A stretch of DNA of 64,000 nucleotides from SAR86 cluster bacterium. Lineage in GTDB: Bacteria > Pseudomonadota > Gammaproteobacteria > Magnimaribacterales > TMED112. The position numbers and the translations under genes are program-made. Shown here piece after piece: positions 1-8,373 of the stretch. The stretch's first letter is position 1; each line of letters begins with the position of its first letter. The notes beneath the pieces are model-generated. The model was not told where the DNA came from. It saw nothing but the letters and a program-made list of their open reading frames with translations, and did no database searches. The DNA lies in contig CP097967.1 in NCBI GenBank assembly GCA_023703535.1, positions 984,156 to 1,048,155 of the forward strand, given 5' to 3'.

Positions 1-1335
1 CATGAAATTAGATGCTTTATCGAATGTTAGAGCTCCATCGATATATACTTGTTCAGCTTTTGTGTAAACGCTAAATGGATTACCGCTCCAAATTACTAAA
101 TCAGCATCTTTTCCTAAATCCAAAGTTCCTGTCTTATCTAATATTCCAAGTGATTTCGCAGGATTTTTTGTGAGCCAAGTCATTGCTCTAGCTTCTGAAA
201 TTTCAAATCCTGCTCTTCTTCCTGCTGCTAATGCTTTAGCTGCTTCCTGATTAAGTCTTTGTATTCCGCTTGCACTATCTGAGTGCACTATTGCACAACC
301 CGCACCACCTCGAGCCTGATCAACTATTGCAATGTTGGCGATAGTCATATCATATGCTTCATGTTTAAACCCCCACCAATCTGCCCAAAGAGCTGCACAT
401 ATTCCCTCATCGGCAAGGAGATCAGCAATTTTATAGGCTTCTACACCATGGTGAAATGTTGAAACTTTGTATCCAAACTCTTGAGATATATTGATCATAG
501 TAGCCATTTCGTCAGCTCTATAACAGTGATTATGAACAAGAATTTTCCCATCTAACACACCTACTAGAGTCTCGTTTTTTATATCTCTGTATTCTGGATC
601 TCTTTCTAAACGTTTTTTATGATTTTCTGCTCCTATCCATGCTTTTCTATAACCAGCAACATTTCCCATTCTTGTTGATGGTCCTCTTGATCTATAAACT
701 CTTTTGGGGTTTTCTCCACATGCCATTTTAAGTGAATGAGGTGCATCAGGAAATTTCATATCAGGAACAGTATTTGCGGAAACATTTTTAAGGGTAACCC
801 CTCTTCCACCAAATAAATTTGCTGAGCCAGGCAAAACATGGAAAGTAGTTACTCCTCCAGCTAAAGCAAGTTTATATTGTGGATCTTGAGACCAAACACT
901 ATGCTCTGCCCAAACTTCAGCTGTTACTGGATTTGTTGCTTCATTACCATCACTACTAGTTCTTACACCTGGAGCAGGATAGACTCCCATATGCGAATGG
1001 TTATCAACTATTCCTGGAGTTACATATTTTCCAGTTGCATCAATCTCTCTCGCACCCTCTACCTCCAAATCAACTCCAAGATTTTTAATTTTTCCATCAG
1101 AAAAATGCACATCAAAATCAAGAAATTTGTTCCCGTTACCATCAAAAATGGTCGCATTTCTAATTACTACATTTTCAGATTTAAGGGGGGTATACGTGGA
1201 AGCATAGGTTCCATGAATATCATCTTCAAAATTTTTTGCTGAGCCCTCAATCTCAGATTTAAAAATTGATGGAGCATCGGAACCACATCCATATAAAACA
1301 GCTAATGTAAGCAGTACAATTAATTTTTTTATCAT
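1..1335 (-). CDS. Secreted metal-dependent amidohydrolase (3' end beyond window)
   Basis: Reads from ATG at 1335 leftwards off the window edge with no stop, so the C-terminus is missing. The N-terminus is a lipoprotein-type signal peptide (hydrophobic stretch then LYGC, lipid Cys at residue 17). A VDNHSHMG motif near residue 115 supplies the His-x-His metal ligands of the amidohydrolase superfamily; a later VHNHC, a FHHGVEAYK stretch, VHSDS near the missing end and LDLGKDADLVIW match imidazolonepropionase-like/adenosine-deaminase-like exported hydrolases. A good ribosome site (AAGGA) lies about 7 nt before the ATG. The 5' end is duplicated immediately upstream. The substrate cannot be told from sequence; peptides or N-acyl/cyclic amides are possible. 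Confidence 0.85.
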   Translation of the reverse strand, partial: MIKKLIVLLTLAVLYGCGSDAPSIFKSEIEGSAKNFEDDIHGTYASTYTPLKSENVVIRNATIFDGNGNKFLDFDVHFSDGKIKNLGVDLEVEGAREIDATGKYVTPGIVDNHSHMGVYPAPGVRTSSDGNEATNPVTAEVWAEHSVWSQDPQYKLALAGGVTTFHVLPGSANLFGGRGVTLKNVSANTVPDMKFPDAPHSLKMACGENPKRVYRSRGPSTRMGNVAGYRKAWIGAENHKKRLERDPEYRDIKNETLVGVLDGKILVHNHCYRADEMATMINISQEFGYKVSTFHHGVEAYKIADLLADEGICAALWADWWGFKHEAYDMTIANIAIVDQARGGAGCAIVHSDSASGIQRLNQEAAKALAAGRRAGFEISEARAMTWLTKNPAKSLGILDKTGTLDLGKDADLVIWSGNPFSVYTKAEQVYIDGALTFDKASNFM

Positions 1336-1646
1336 GACTTTTTCCTTAGATGTACCTCCAAATCAACTCCAAGATTTTTAATTTTTCCATCAGAAAAATG
1401 CACATCAAAATCAAGAAATTTGTTCCCGTTACCATCAAAAATGGTCGCATTTCTAATTACTACATTTTCAGATTTAAGGGGGGTATACGTGGAAGCATAG
1501 GTTCCATGAATATCATCTTCAAAATTTTTTGCTGAGCCCTCAATCTCAGATTTAAAAATTGATGGAGCATCGGAACCACATCCATATAAAACAGCTAATG
1601 TAAGCAGTACAATTAATTTTTTTATCATGACTTTTTCCTTAGATGT
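1061..1646. repeat. Perfect tandem direct repeat, 2 x 293 bp
   Basis: Copy 1 spans 1061-1353 and copy 2 spans 1354-1646; I found no difference between them by reading. Each copy carries the ribosome site, start codon and first ~90 codons of the amidohydrolase on the minus strand. The junction has no recognisable transposon end, and only very short identity at the ends. Because 293 is not a multiple of three, the duplicated reading frame stops just after the junction. Confidence 0.92.
1332..1628 (-). pseudogene. Duplicated 5' fragment of the amidohydrolase, an intact 98-codon lipoprotein ORF
   Basis: Starts at ATG 1628 and repeats exactly the signal peptide, lipobox and first 92 or so residues of the neighbouring amidohydrolase, then runs through the repeat junction into VHLRKKS and stops. 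Its TGA (1334-1332) overlaps the ATG of the full gene (1335-1333) as ATGA, so translation of the two could be coupled. The fragment has no metal-binding motif and cannot be an enzyme by itself; it would yield a short lipidated protein of about 80 residues. It is most simply a by-product of tandem duplication, or an assembly artefact. Confidence 0.75.
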
Positions 1647-1651
1647 ATAAT
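1646..1651 (+). promoter_or_regulatory. Possible -10 element for rph
   Basis: TATAAT sits 21 bp before the rph start codon, just past the end of the repeat. No convincing -35 box lies at the normal distance, so this is a weak call. Confidence 0.3.
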
Positions 1652-1671
1652 AGTAAACAACTATTACACCT

Positions 1672-2379
1672 ATGCAAAGAACTGATAAACGTAACTTTGA
1701 TCAACTCAGAGAAATAAGCATAACTCCTACATTTAATATTCATGCAGAAGGTTCTGCTCTGACTAAATTTGGAAATACACATGTGATCTGTAATGCAACT
1801 ATAGAAAAGGCAATTCCTAGATGGATGACAGATGTGAAAACAGGATGGGTTACTGCTGAATACGGGATGTTACCAAGATCAACTAATGAAAGAATGAACA
1901 GAGAAGCACAGAGAGGCAAGCAGTCTGGAAGGACTCTTGAAATACAAAGACTAATAGGCAGATCTCTGAGGCAAGTAGTAGATTTAAAAAAACTTACAGG
2001 CTACACAATAACTGTAGATTGTGATGTTATTCAGGCAGATGGTGGAACTAGAACAGCTTCTATAACTGGTGGCACCGTTGCATTATGTCTTGCTCTTAAA
2101 AAAATAAATATGGAAGATGCAATAAATAATTTAGTTGCAGCAGTAAGTGTTGGAGTAAATAATAAAACCTGTCTTCTAGATTTGAACTATGAGGAAGATA
2201 GTAGTGCAGATTCAGATATTAATATTGTCATGAATGAAAATCTTGATTTAATCGAAGTTCAAGGAACTGCTGAAGAAAAACCATTCTCTAAAGAAGAATT
2301 TAGTACTTTGATAAATTTAGCGGAAAATGGGATAAAAGATCTTATTTCCCTTCAAAGAGAGATCATAGAGGATAAGTGA
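1672..2379 (+). CDS. rph: Ribonuclease PH
   Basis: Phosphorolytic 3'-5' exoribonuclease that trims tRNA 3' ends. The 235-residue product has the family's usual length. It shows the N-terminal RTDKRNFDQLR start, the RMNREAQRGKQSGRT segment (around residues 75-90) that contains phosphate-binding arginines, and the DCDVIQADGGTRTASITGG block (around 116-134) that is the RNase PH hallmark. It is followed directly by pyrE with a GTGA overlap, the same rph-pyrE pair seen in Escherichia coli, so the two are probably cotranscribed. Confidence 0.97.
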   Translation: MQRTDKRNFDQLREISITPTFNIHAEGSALTKFGNTHVICNATIEKAIPRWMTDVKTGWVTAEYGMLPRSTNERMNREAQRGKQSGRTLEIQRLIGRSLRQVVDLKKLTGYTITVDCDVIQADGGTRTASITGGTVALCLALKKINMEDAINNLVAAVSVGVNNKTCLLDLNYEEDSSADSDINIVMNENLDLIEVQGTAEEKPFSKEEFSTLINLAENGIKDLISLQREIIEDK

Positions 2380-3014
2380 AAAAATATCAGAAGAAATTCA
2401 TCGAACTATCATTAAAAGCAAAAGCATTGAAATTCGGGGATTTTACGCTCAAATCTGGAAGACAAAGTCCATACTTTTTTAATGCAGCATCATTAATTGA
2501 ATACGGAGAATTATCAATATTAGCTGATTGTTTAAAGGCAAAGGTTAAAGAAGATGGTCTTAAATTTGACATGATTTTTGGACCTGCATATAAGGGTATT
2601 TTTTTAGCTACTCTACTAGCAAATAAAATGAGTGAGAAAAAAAGAATGCCAGTTTGTTTCAATAGAAAGGAGATTAAGGATTATGGAGAGGGTGGAATGC
2701 TCATTGGAGCAAAACCAAAAGGCAAGGTTTTAATTATTGATGATGTCCTATCATCAGGACTAGCAATAAGTGAGAGTGTAAATTTTCTTTCCTTCTATGA
2801 TGTGGAGATAGTAGGTGCTTTGGTAACCCTTAATAGACTTGAAAAAGGACTGAATACAGATAACACAGCCTCAGGCGAATTGGAGCTTAAAGGAATAAAT
2901 ATTTTCCAGATTATATCTTTGGACGACTTATTGGAAGCAGATGAATTGATTAGTAAAGAAAATGCAAAAAAAATGAAAGAATACAGAGAGAACTATAGAG
3001 GTAATGATGTTTAG
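2376..3014 (+). CDS. pyrE: Orotate phosphoribosyltransferase
   Basis: Converts orotate and PRPP to orotidine 5'-phosphate in pyrimidine synthesis. The PRPP-binding motif VLIIDDVLSSG lies at residues 118-128, the flexible loop KDYGEGG at about 101-107, and total length (212) is typical. It starts at GTG 2376, which overlaps the rph TGA stop as GTGA; no ATG fits the conserved N-terminus better. Its last codons overlap the riboflavin synthase start. pyrB, another step of the same pathway, lies just downstream on the other strand. Confidence 0.96.
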   Translation: MKKYQKKFIELSLKAKALKFGDFTLKSGRQSPYFFNAASLIEYGELSILADCLKAKVKEDGLKFDMIFGPAYKGIFLATLLANKMSEKKRMPVCFNRKEIKDYGEGGMLIGAKPKGKVLIIDDVLSSGLAISESVNFLSFYDVEIVGALVTLNRLEKGLNTDNTASGELELKGINIFQIISLDDLLEADELISKENAKKMKEYRENYRGNDV

Positions 3015-3615
3015 TGGAATAGTTCAAACTGTAGGAAAGATTGAATCGATTAAGGATAAAAACCACATTAAAACAATAAGAATTGAAACACATGGCAACT
3101 ATCCTGAAGATATTGCTATAGGGCAAAGTGTGTCAGTTGATGGGGTTTGCCTGTCTTTGGTTAAAAAAAATAAAGAATACTGTGAATTTGAAGCAGTTGA
3201 AGAAACAATAAATAGGACCACTTTAGGAAGTTATAAGCAAGGCACAAAAGTAAATTTAGAGAAATCTCTTAAATTCGGTGATACTGTTGGCGGACATTTT
3301 GTTTCAGGACATATTCATACCAAAGGCAGGATAGTTGAAGTAGAGTTAATTGGGGAATCTAAAAATATTCTTGTTGAAATCGAAGAAAAATGGATAAAGT
3401 ATTTAACTGAAAAAGGTTACATTTCTGTTAACGGTGCCAGCATAACAATAGGAAAGGTTTCAAAAAACACCTTTTATGTTCATCTTATTCCTGAAACATT
3501 AAAGACAACAAATCTTGACGAACTTATTTACGACAACTATGTAAATTTAGAGTTTGATCAAACAACAATAGCTATTGTTGATACAACTGAGAGACTAATC
3601 AATCAAAAGAGATAA
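3007..3615 (+). CDS. ribE: Riboflavin synthase alpha chain
   Basis: Dismutates two 6,7-dimethyl-8-ribityllumazine molecules into riboflavin. The protein has two lumazine-binding repeats; MFSGIVQ is the conserved N-terminus and GGHFVSGHIH (about residue 97) closes the first repeat. I chose ATG 3007 rather than the adjacent ATG 3004 because it gives the standard MFxGIV start and sits 5 nt after GAGG. It overlaps the end of pyrE, so it is in the rph-pyrE transcript. Its 3' end overlaps convergent pyrB by 21 bp. No FMN riboswitch is possible here, as the leader is coding sequence. Confidence 0.94.
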   Translation: MFSGIVQTVGKIESIKDKNHIKTIRIETHGNYPEDIAIGQSVSVDGVCLSLVKKNKEYCEFEAVEETINRTTLGSYKQGTKVNLEKSLKFGDTVGGHFVSGHIHTKGRIVEVELIGESKNILVEIEEKWIKYLTEKGYISVNGASITIGKVSKNTFYVHLIPETLKTTNLDELIYDNYVNLEFDQTTIAIVDTTERLINQKR

Positions 3616-4485
3616 AATTCCTGCTCTAAGATAAAGACCATTTTCAACTTGATCCAAAATAATAGAATTATTTGAATTAGAAACTGATTTTGTTATTTCA
3701 TAATCAAGATTTACAGGGCCAGGATGCATAATCTTTCCATCGAAATTGGTAAATTCAAGAAATTTATCATTAACTTGATAATTTTTTATGTAATTTTGTA
3801 AGTCTAAATTTTCGTCTTCGAGAAATCTTTCATTTTGAATTCTAAGCACATATAGAAAGTCAAAGCCCTCAAGACAATTTTCAGTAATATCATTTTTCTG
3901 AGGTGTAAAATTTGATGGTATTAATTCTTTTGGACCGAAAAATTCTATTTGTGTGCAGTCCATTTTTTTAAGTCCTGAAAAAAGAGACGGAATTACTCTG
4001 GAATGTTTAACATCTCCTATAATTGCTACTTTTGCATCAGATATATTCTTTAATTTTGAAATTGTAAATGCATCAAGAAGCCCCTGTGTTGGATGCGCAT
4101 GATTACCATCTCCGGCATTTATAAAAAGAACTTCTTTTGGTAATAATTTTGCTATTTGTTCCGATATTTTATTTTCTGGGTGTCTCATCACAAGCCCATC
4201 AATCTTTAATGATATTAATGTATTTAATGTATCTTCTAATGACTCCCCTTTTTGAACTGATGAAAGGGATGGTGAAAAATCTAAAACATTAAAACCTAAA
4301 GCTTTAGCTGCATGTTCAAAGGAAAGTTTTGTTCTGGTACTAGGCTCCCAAAAAAAGAGACAAATTGTTTTGTTTTCTCCAACTTTTTTTAAATTAGGCC
4401 AAGTTTTTTCAATATTTAAAGCCTCAGAAAAAAAACCCTCAATTTGTTTTTTATCAAGCTTTTCAACTGTTGTTAATTTATTCAT
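3595..4485 (-). CDS. pyrB: Aspartate carbamoyltransferase catalytic subunit
   Basis: Condenses carbamoyl phosphate with aspartate. PSTRTK (residues 48-53) is the carbamoyl-phosphate site, HPTQGLLD (around 132) and HPGPVN near the C-terminus are family signatures. At 296 residues it is a normal catalytic chain. No pyrI regulatory gene or pyrC-like partner is next to it. The start codon overlaps the stop of the upstream spoT as ATGA, so pyrB appears to be the last gene of the yicC-gmk-rpoZ-spoT operon, which is an unusual place for it. Confidence 0.96.
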   Translation of the reverse strand: MNKLTTVEKLDKKQIEGFFSEALNIEKTWPNLKKVGENKTICLFFWEPSTRTKLSFEHAAKALGFNVLDFSPSLSSVQKGESLEDTLNTLISLKIDGLVMRHPENKISEQIAKLLPKEVLFINAGDGNHAHPTQGLLDAFTISKLKNISDAKVAIIGDVKHSRVIPSLFSGLKKMDCTQIEFFGPKELIPSNFTPQKNDITENCLEGFDFLYVLRIQNERFLEDENLDLQNYIKNYQVNDKFLEFTNFDGKIMHPGPVNLDYEITKSVSNSNNSIILDQVENGLYLRAGILSLLID

Positions 4486-6629
4486 GCCATTCTTCTCTTT
4501 ACTTCAGTAACAGTTTTGTTTTTTCTCAATAGGTTTGTAATTTTGCTGAGATGTTTAGTATTTTTTACTGTATATTTTATGTTAAGTTCAATAAAGTTCT
4601 CATCTAATTGTTGTGTAGCAACACCTTGAATATTTGAATCGTTCTGTGAAATAATTTTTGAAATCTCTGCAAGTACTCCTGGCTCGTTTTTGAGAGTAAG
4701 TTTGAGTGTTGATGTAAATTCTGCATCAGGATCTTGTTCCCAAATAACATCTGAACAGCTTCCTTGTTTGTTAATAAGAAATTTTAAATTTTTGCATCCG
4801 TTTCGATGAACAGATATTCCTAATTCATTATGTACGGCCAGGCATGGGTCTCCTGAGACTGGATAGCAACATTCTGGGAAGCTTATAGCGCCGTATTTTT
4901 TTGCGGAACCTATTTTTATTTTTGATGTAATTTCTGCTTGCCTTTTAAATCCTCTCAAACCCTCTGCAAAACTTTGCAAAACAATATTACTTGTTCTTTT
5001 TCCTGAACCAATATCAACCAAGAGTTGGTTAAGGTTTCTTACTCCTAAGAGCTTAAAAACTCCTTTTAGATTTTCATCAGGGTATTCTTTTAGTTCTATC
5101 CCAGCGTCTTCCAATGAATTTTCTAGCAAATCTTTCCCAAGAACTCTTAGATCAGCTAGCCGCATATTTTTTAACTGTCTTTTTATCGAATGAATTGCTT
5201 TTGGAGTAACTACATAGTTAAGCCAATCAGGATTAACCGTCTTCTTCTTGCCTTTGATGATCTCAATTGTTTGTCCACTTTCAAGGATTGTTGTAACAGG
5301 TGATAGTTTTTTATCTATTTCACATGATAAACAGTAATTTCCTAGCTCGTTGTGTATAGCATAGGCAAAATCGATTGGAGTTGCGCCCTGATTTAGGGAA
5401 AAGATTCTCCCATTTGGAGAGAAGACATAAACCTCTTTCCCTTTTAGATCAGTTTTTAGGTTTTGTAAAAATTCTTGAGATGAAGAACTACTCTTAGACA
5501 TTTCTGTTAATCTTTGAACTAACTGTCTAGATTTTGCCTGTATCAAATCATCACTAACATTAGTTTTATAGAGCCCATGTGAAGCTATTCCATAGTTTGC
5601 GAAAGTTTCCATTGCTGAACTTTGAATTTGAACTTCCATAGGAACACCATCGAAAGTCATCACTACAGTATGTAATGCTTGATATCCATTAGCTTTTGGC
5701 ACCGCAACATAATCTTTGAATTTCCCAACTAGTGGAGTAAAAATACTATGTATAAGGCCTAATGATCTGTAACAATCTCCAGCATTTTTCACAACGACTC
5801 TAAAAGCAAAAACATCATAAATATCTGAAAAAGATGTCTTTTTAGCTTTCATTTTTTGATAAATACTAAAAATTCTTTTTTCTCTTCCTGTAATTTTGAC
5901 AACTATATTATTTTCACGAAATTTTGTCTTTAGAACTTTCTTGACTTTTGAAATCATACTTTTTCTACTTAGATCACTTTTCTTCAGCGCATCTTTTATT
6001 AGCTGATACCTAATTGGATGTAAGGTTTTAAAAGATATATCTTCAAGATCTGTAGCCATTTTGTGCATTCCAATCTGATGAGCTAGTGGTGCGTAAAGTT
6101 CTAAAGTCTCTTTGGATTTTTTTATTTGTTTATCTCTAGGTAAGTGCTCGATTGTTTTTAAGTTATGTAATCTATCTGCCAATTTGATTATTACTACTCT
6201 TACATCTTCTGCTGTAGCTAAAGCCATTTTTTGAAAATATTCTGCCTGTCCTTGATCAATTAATTTTTCATCTAACTGAAGGAGCTTTGTAACTCCATTC
6301 ACTAAATTGCTTACATTTTTGCCAAATAATTTTTTTACTTCTTTAAGAGATATTTCGCAGTCTTCTACAACATCATGAAGAAGGCCTGCAACAATCGTAT
6401 CCCCATCCATTTTTAACCCTGCTAGAATTATTCCTACATTTATAGGGTGTATGAGGAATGGCTCTCCACTTTTTCTGAATTGGCCGTCATGGGCCTTATC
6501 AGCAAAATCAACTGCCTTTTGTATATTTTTTCTTGCGCTTGTTGCTAGATATTTTTTGGATAAGTCGTCTAACTCATAGCTAAGCTTTGAGGTTTTAGGT
6601 TTTTTAAAGATATTTAAAGACTCAAGCAA
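4482..6629 (-). CDS. spoT: Bifunctional (p)ppGpp synthetase/hydrolase
   Basis: Makes and degrades the stringent-response alarmone. Order of domains: HD hydrolase (residues ~40-190, with H61 and the HD pair at 85-86, followed by VVEDC), RelA/SpoT synthetase (~235-350), TGS (~395-455, FSPNGRIFSLNQGATPIDFAYAIH) and C-terminal ACT (~640-715). The HD metal-binding residues appear intact, so hydrolysis is expected. The start is TTG 6629, supported by AGGAG six bases upstream that overlaps the rpoZ stop. The gmk-rpoZ-spoT order matches E. coli. Confidence 0.95.
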   Translation of the reverse strand: MLESLNIFKKPKTSKLSYELDDLSKKYLATSARKNIQKAVDFADKAHDGQFRKSGEPFLIHPINVGIILAGLKMDGDTIVAGLLHDVVEDCEISLKEVKKLFGKNVSNLVNGVTKLLQLDEKLIDQGQAEYFQKMALATAEDVRVVIIKLADRLHNLKTIEHLPRDKQIKKSKETLELYAPLAHQIGMHKMATDLEDISFKTLHPIRYQLIKDALKKSDLSRKSMISKVKKVLKTKFRENNIVVKITGREKRIFSIYQKMKAKKTSFSDIYDVFAFRVVVKNAGDCYRSLGLIHSIFTPLVGKFKDYVAVPKANGYQALHTVVMTFDGVPMEVQIQSSAMETFANYGIASHGLYKTNVSDDLIQAKSRQLVQRLTEMSKSSSSSQEFLQNLKTDLKGKEVYVFSPNGRIFSLNQGATPIDFAYAIHNELGNYCLSCEIDKKLSPVTTILESGQTIEIIKGKKKTVNPDWLNYVVTPKAIHSIKRQLKNMRLADLRVLGKDLLENSLEDAGIELKEYPDENLKGVFKLLGVRNLNQLLVDIGSGKRTSNIVLQSFAEGLRGFKRQAEITSKIKIGSAKKYGAISFPECCYPVSGDPCLAVHNELGISVHRNGCKNLKFLINKQGSCSDVIWEQDPDAEFTSTLKLTLKNEPGVLAEISKIISQNDSNIQGVATQQLDENFIELNIKYTVKNTKHLSKITNLLRKNKTVTEVKRRMA

Positions 6630-6638
6630 ATAAAACTC

Positions 6639-6890
6639 CTACTCATCATTTTCATTATCAAGAATTTCAGCTTCAGTGTCACTAACGTCTTCAGAAGAAA
6701 TATTCTCCTCATCTAGCAACCCCTCTTCAATCTCTCTTAATGCAATGATAGTAGGTTTATCTTCTTCAGGATCTACCAAAGGTTCAGAACTTGTTGAAAT
6801 AAGATCTCGCGCCCTTTGCGCAGCTTTGAGAACAAGTTCGAATCTACTTTCAACTTGTTTTAAACAATCTTCTACTGTAACTCTAGCCAT
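6639..6890 (-). CDS. rpoZ: RNA polymerase omega subunit
   Basis: Small subunit that helps fold and assemble RNA polymerase beta'. The 83-residue product starts [10 protein letters not shown], the near-universal omega N-terminus, followed by [15 protein letters not shown] and the [10 protein letters not shown] segment. A much longer in-frame reading upstream exists but lies inside gmk; the ATG at 6890 is the family start and overlaps the gmk stop by 8 bp. The C-terminus is a long acidic tail rich in Glu and Asp. Confidence 0.95.
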   Translation of the reverse strand: MARVTVEDCLKQVESRFELVLKAAQRARDLISTSSEPLVDPEEDKPTIIALREIEEGLLDEENISSEDVSDTEAEILDNENDE

Positions 6891-7467
6891 GGTTTTCTCT
6901 GAAGATGATATTAATAAGCTTTTTAGTAGCTGTGTCAAGTGAAAAGTTAATAATTTCATGTTTGAAGTTTGTTTTTTGCAAAATTTCTTTTTCAGCTCCA
7001 CTGACTCTTTGATTTATTACGTCTTCCGAATCTAATCCTCTATCAAGAAGTCTCTGTCTTAAATCCTCTATAGATGGAGGTGATATAAAAACACTTTCAG
7101 CCTTTGGATATGCTTTTAAAATATTTAAAGCTCCTTGCCAATCTATTTCCATTATCACAATAAAATCATCTTCTAAAAAAGAATCAATTGAGTCTTTTGG
7201 TGTGCCATATAAATTTCCATGAACCATTGCATATTCAACGTATATCTCATTATTTATGTTTTCTTTAAATGTATTCTCATCAATAAAACAATAATCAACA
7301 CCATCTATTTCTCCTTCCCTTGGTGTTCTGGTTGTATGTGAGAGTGTTAAATGAACTTTATATCCATTACTTTCTGCATGGCTTAAAATGTTTTTAATTA
7401 AACTAGTTTTTCCAGCTCCTGATGGAGCAGTAATTATGAAGAGCTGATCTTGCTTATCACTCAACAT
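6883..7467 (-). CDS. gmk: Guanylate kinase
   Basis: Phosphorylates GMP to GDP. The P-loop APSGAGKTS is at residues ~14-22, followed by [19 protein letters not shown], the GMP-binding region, and a lid with [11 protein letters not shown] chose ATG 7467 (194 residues); a TTG at 7494 would add nine residues but overlap yicC by 38 bp. The ATG has an AAGAG about 10 nt upstream. It lies between yicC and rpoZ with overlaps at both ends, in a conserved gammaproteobacterial neighbourhood. Confidence 0.95.
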   Translation of the reverse strand: MLSDKQDQLFIITAPSGAGKTSLIKNILSHAESNGYKVHLTLSHTTRTPREGEIDGVDYCFIDENTFKENINNEIYVEYAMVHGNLYGTPKDSIDSFLEDDFIVIMEIDWQGALNILKAYPKAESVFISPPSIEDLRQRLLDRGLDSEDVINQRVSGAEKEILQKTNFKHEIINFSLDTATKKLINIIFRENHG

Positions 7468-8302
7468 TTTGTGCGTGCTCTTTAACTCTTTCAATATAAC
7501 TTTTTAGCTCAACAGACTCGTTTTTAATATCGGCAATTAATGCTTTTGATGACATAGTGTTAGCCTCTCTCAATAACTCTTGAGTGTAGAAATCTAATTT
7601 TTTACCGATTGGTTGTTTCAAATGAATTAATTCTTTAACTAAATCTAAATGTGAAACAAACCTTACAACTTCCTCATTAATATCCGATTTATTAATATTT
7701 GAAAAAACCTCTGAAAAATTAATCTCTTTCCCCTCTGCATTTAACTCTTTTCTGTATTGTTTAAATTTTTTAAAGATTTGTTTTGAATTTACTTTTTCTA
7801 ATTTCTTTACCCTTTTAATAATCTTCTCCATCTCTCCGATAAGCTTTACTAAATCTTTTTTAATATTTTTTCCTTCTTTGTCTCTTGTAACTTTTAAATT
7901 AAAAATTGCTTTTGAAACAAGATCTTTTAACCCAGATGGGCTTTCAGAAATTTGTCTCGAGGAAAAATCTTGAATTTTTATTAATTGGGCTAAAGAAGAA
8001 GGGCCAACATTAACACCTTTCGATTTCAAATCTAATTCACTTTTCTTTATGAGCTTAATAAAACTTTTATCTAAAGATAGGTTCTCTGTCTGTTTATTTG
8101 AACTGATAAGTTCAATCTCAATCTTTCCCCTAGAAAACTTACTATTTATTTTTTCTCGTACCCAACCCTCATTTTCTTTTAGCTCTGCTGGGAGTTTAAT
8201 TGAAACCTCTAAAAACCTACTATTAAGTGATTTTAGAATACATTTATATTCAATTTTATCTTTAGTAAGTGTTTCAACACTAAAGCCTGTCATGCTTTTC
8301 AT
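7457..8302 (-). CDS. yicC: YicC family endoribonuclease
   Basis: Member of the YicC/YloC family, described as a stress-linked endoribonuclease. The MKSMTGFS N-terminus, the LNSRFLEVSIKLP segment (~25-40) and the C-terminal KLDFYTQELLREANTMSSKA block are the family's conserved parts; 281 residues is the usual length. It heads the yicC-gmk-rpoZ-spoT-pyrB operon. Its start faces recG across 71 bp, which must hold both promoters. Confidence 0.93.
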   Translation of the reverse strand: MKSMTGFSVETLTKDKIEYKCILKSLNSRFLEVSIKLPAELKENEGWVREKINSKFSRGKIEIELISSNKQTENLSLDKSFIKLIKKSELDLKSKGVNVGPSSLAQLIKIQDFSSRQISESPSGLKDLVSKAIFNLKVTRDKEGKNIKKDLVKLIGEMEKIIKRVKKLEKVNSKQIFKKFKQYRKELNAEGKEINFSEVFSNINKSDINEEVVRFVSHLDLVKELIHLKQPIGKKLDFYTQELLREANTMSSKALIADIKNESVELKSYIERVKEHAQNVE

Positions 8303-8373
8303 ATATCAAACATTTTAAATAATTAAAATTTTCTCCACTATTATATAAATATAAACATAATAATAAGTAGCAA

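Noticed and set aside
877-1535. Two plus-strand frames with identical C-terminal halves at 877-1242 and 1350-1535
   Set aside because: They are antisense to the amidohydrolase and identical only because of the 293-bp repeat; low-complexity, cysteine- and serine-rich sequence with no family features.
2950-3010. FMN riboswitch before riboflavin synthase
   Set aside because: ribE starts inside pyrE; there is no untranslated leader and no aptamer-like sequence.
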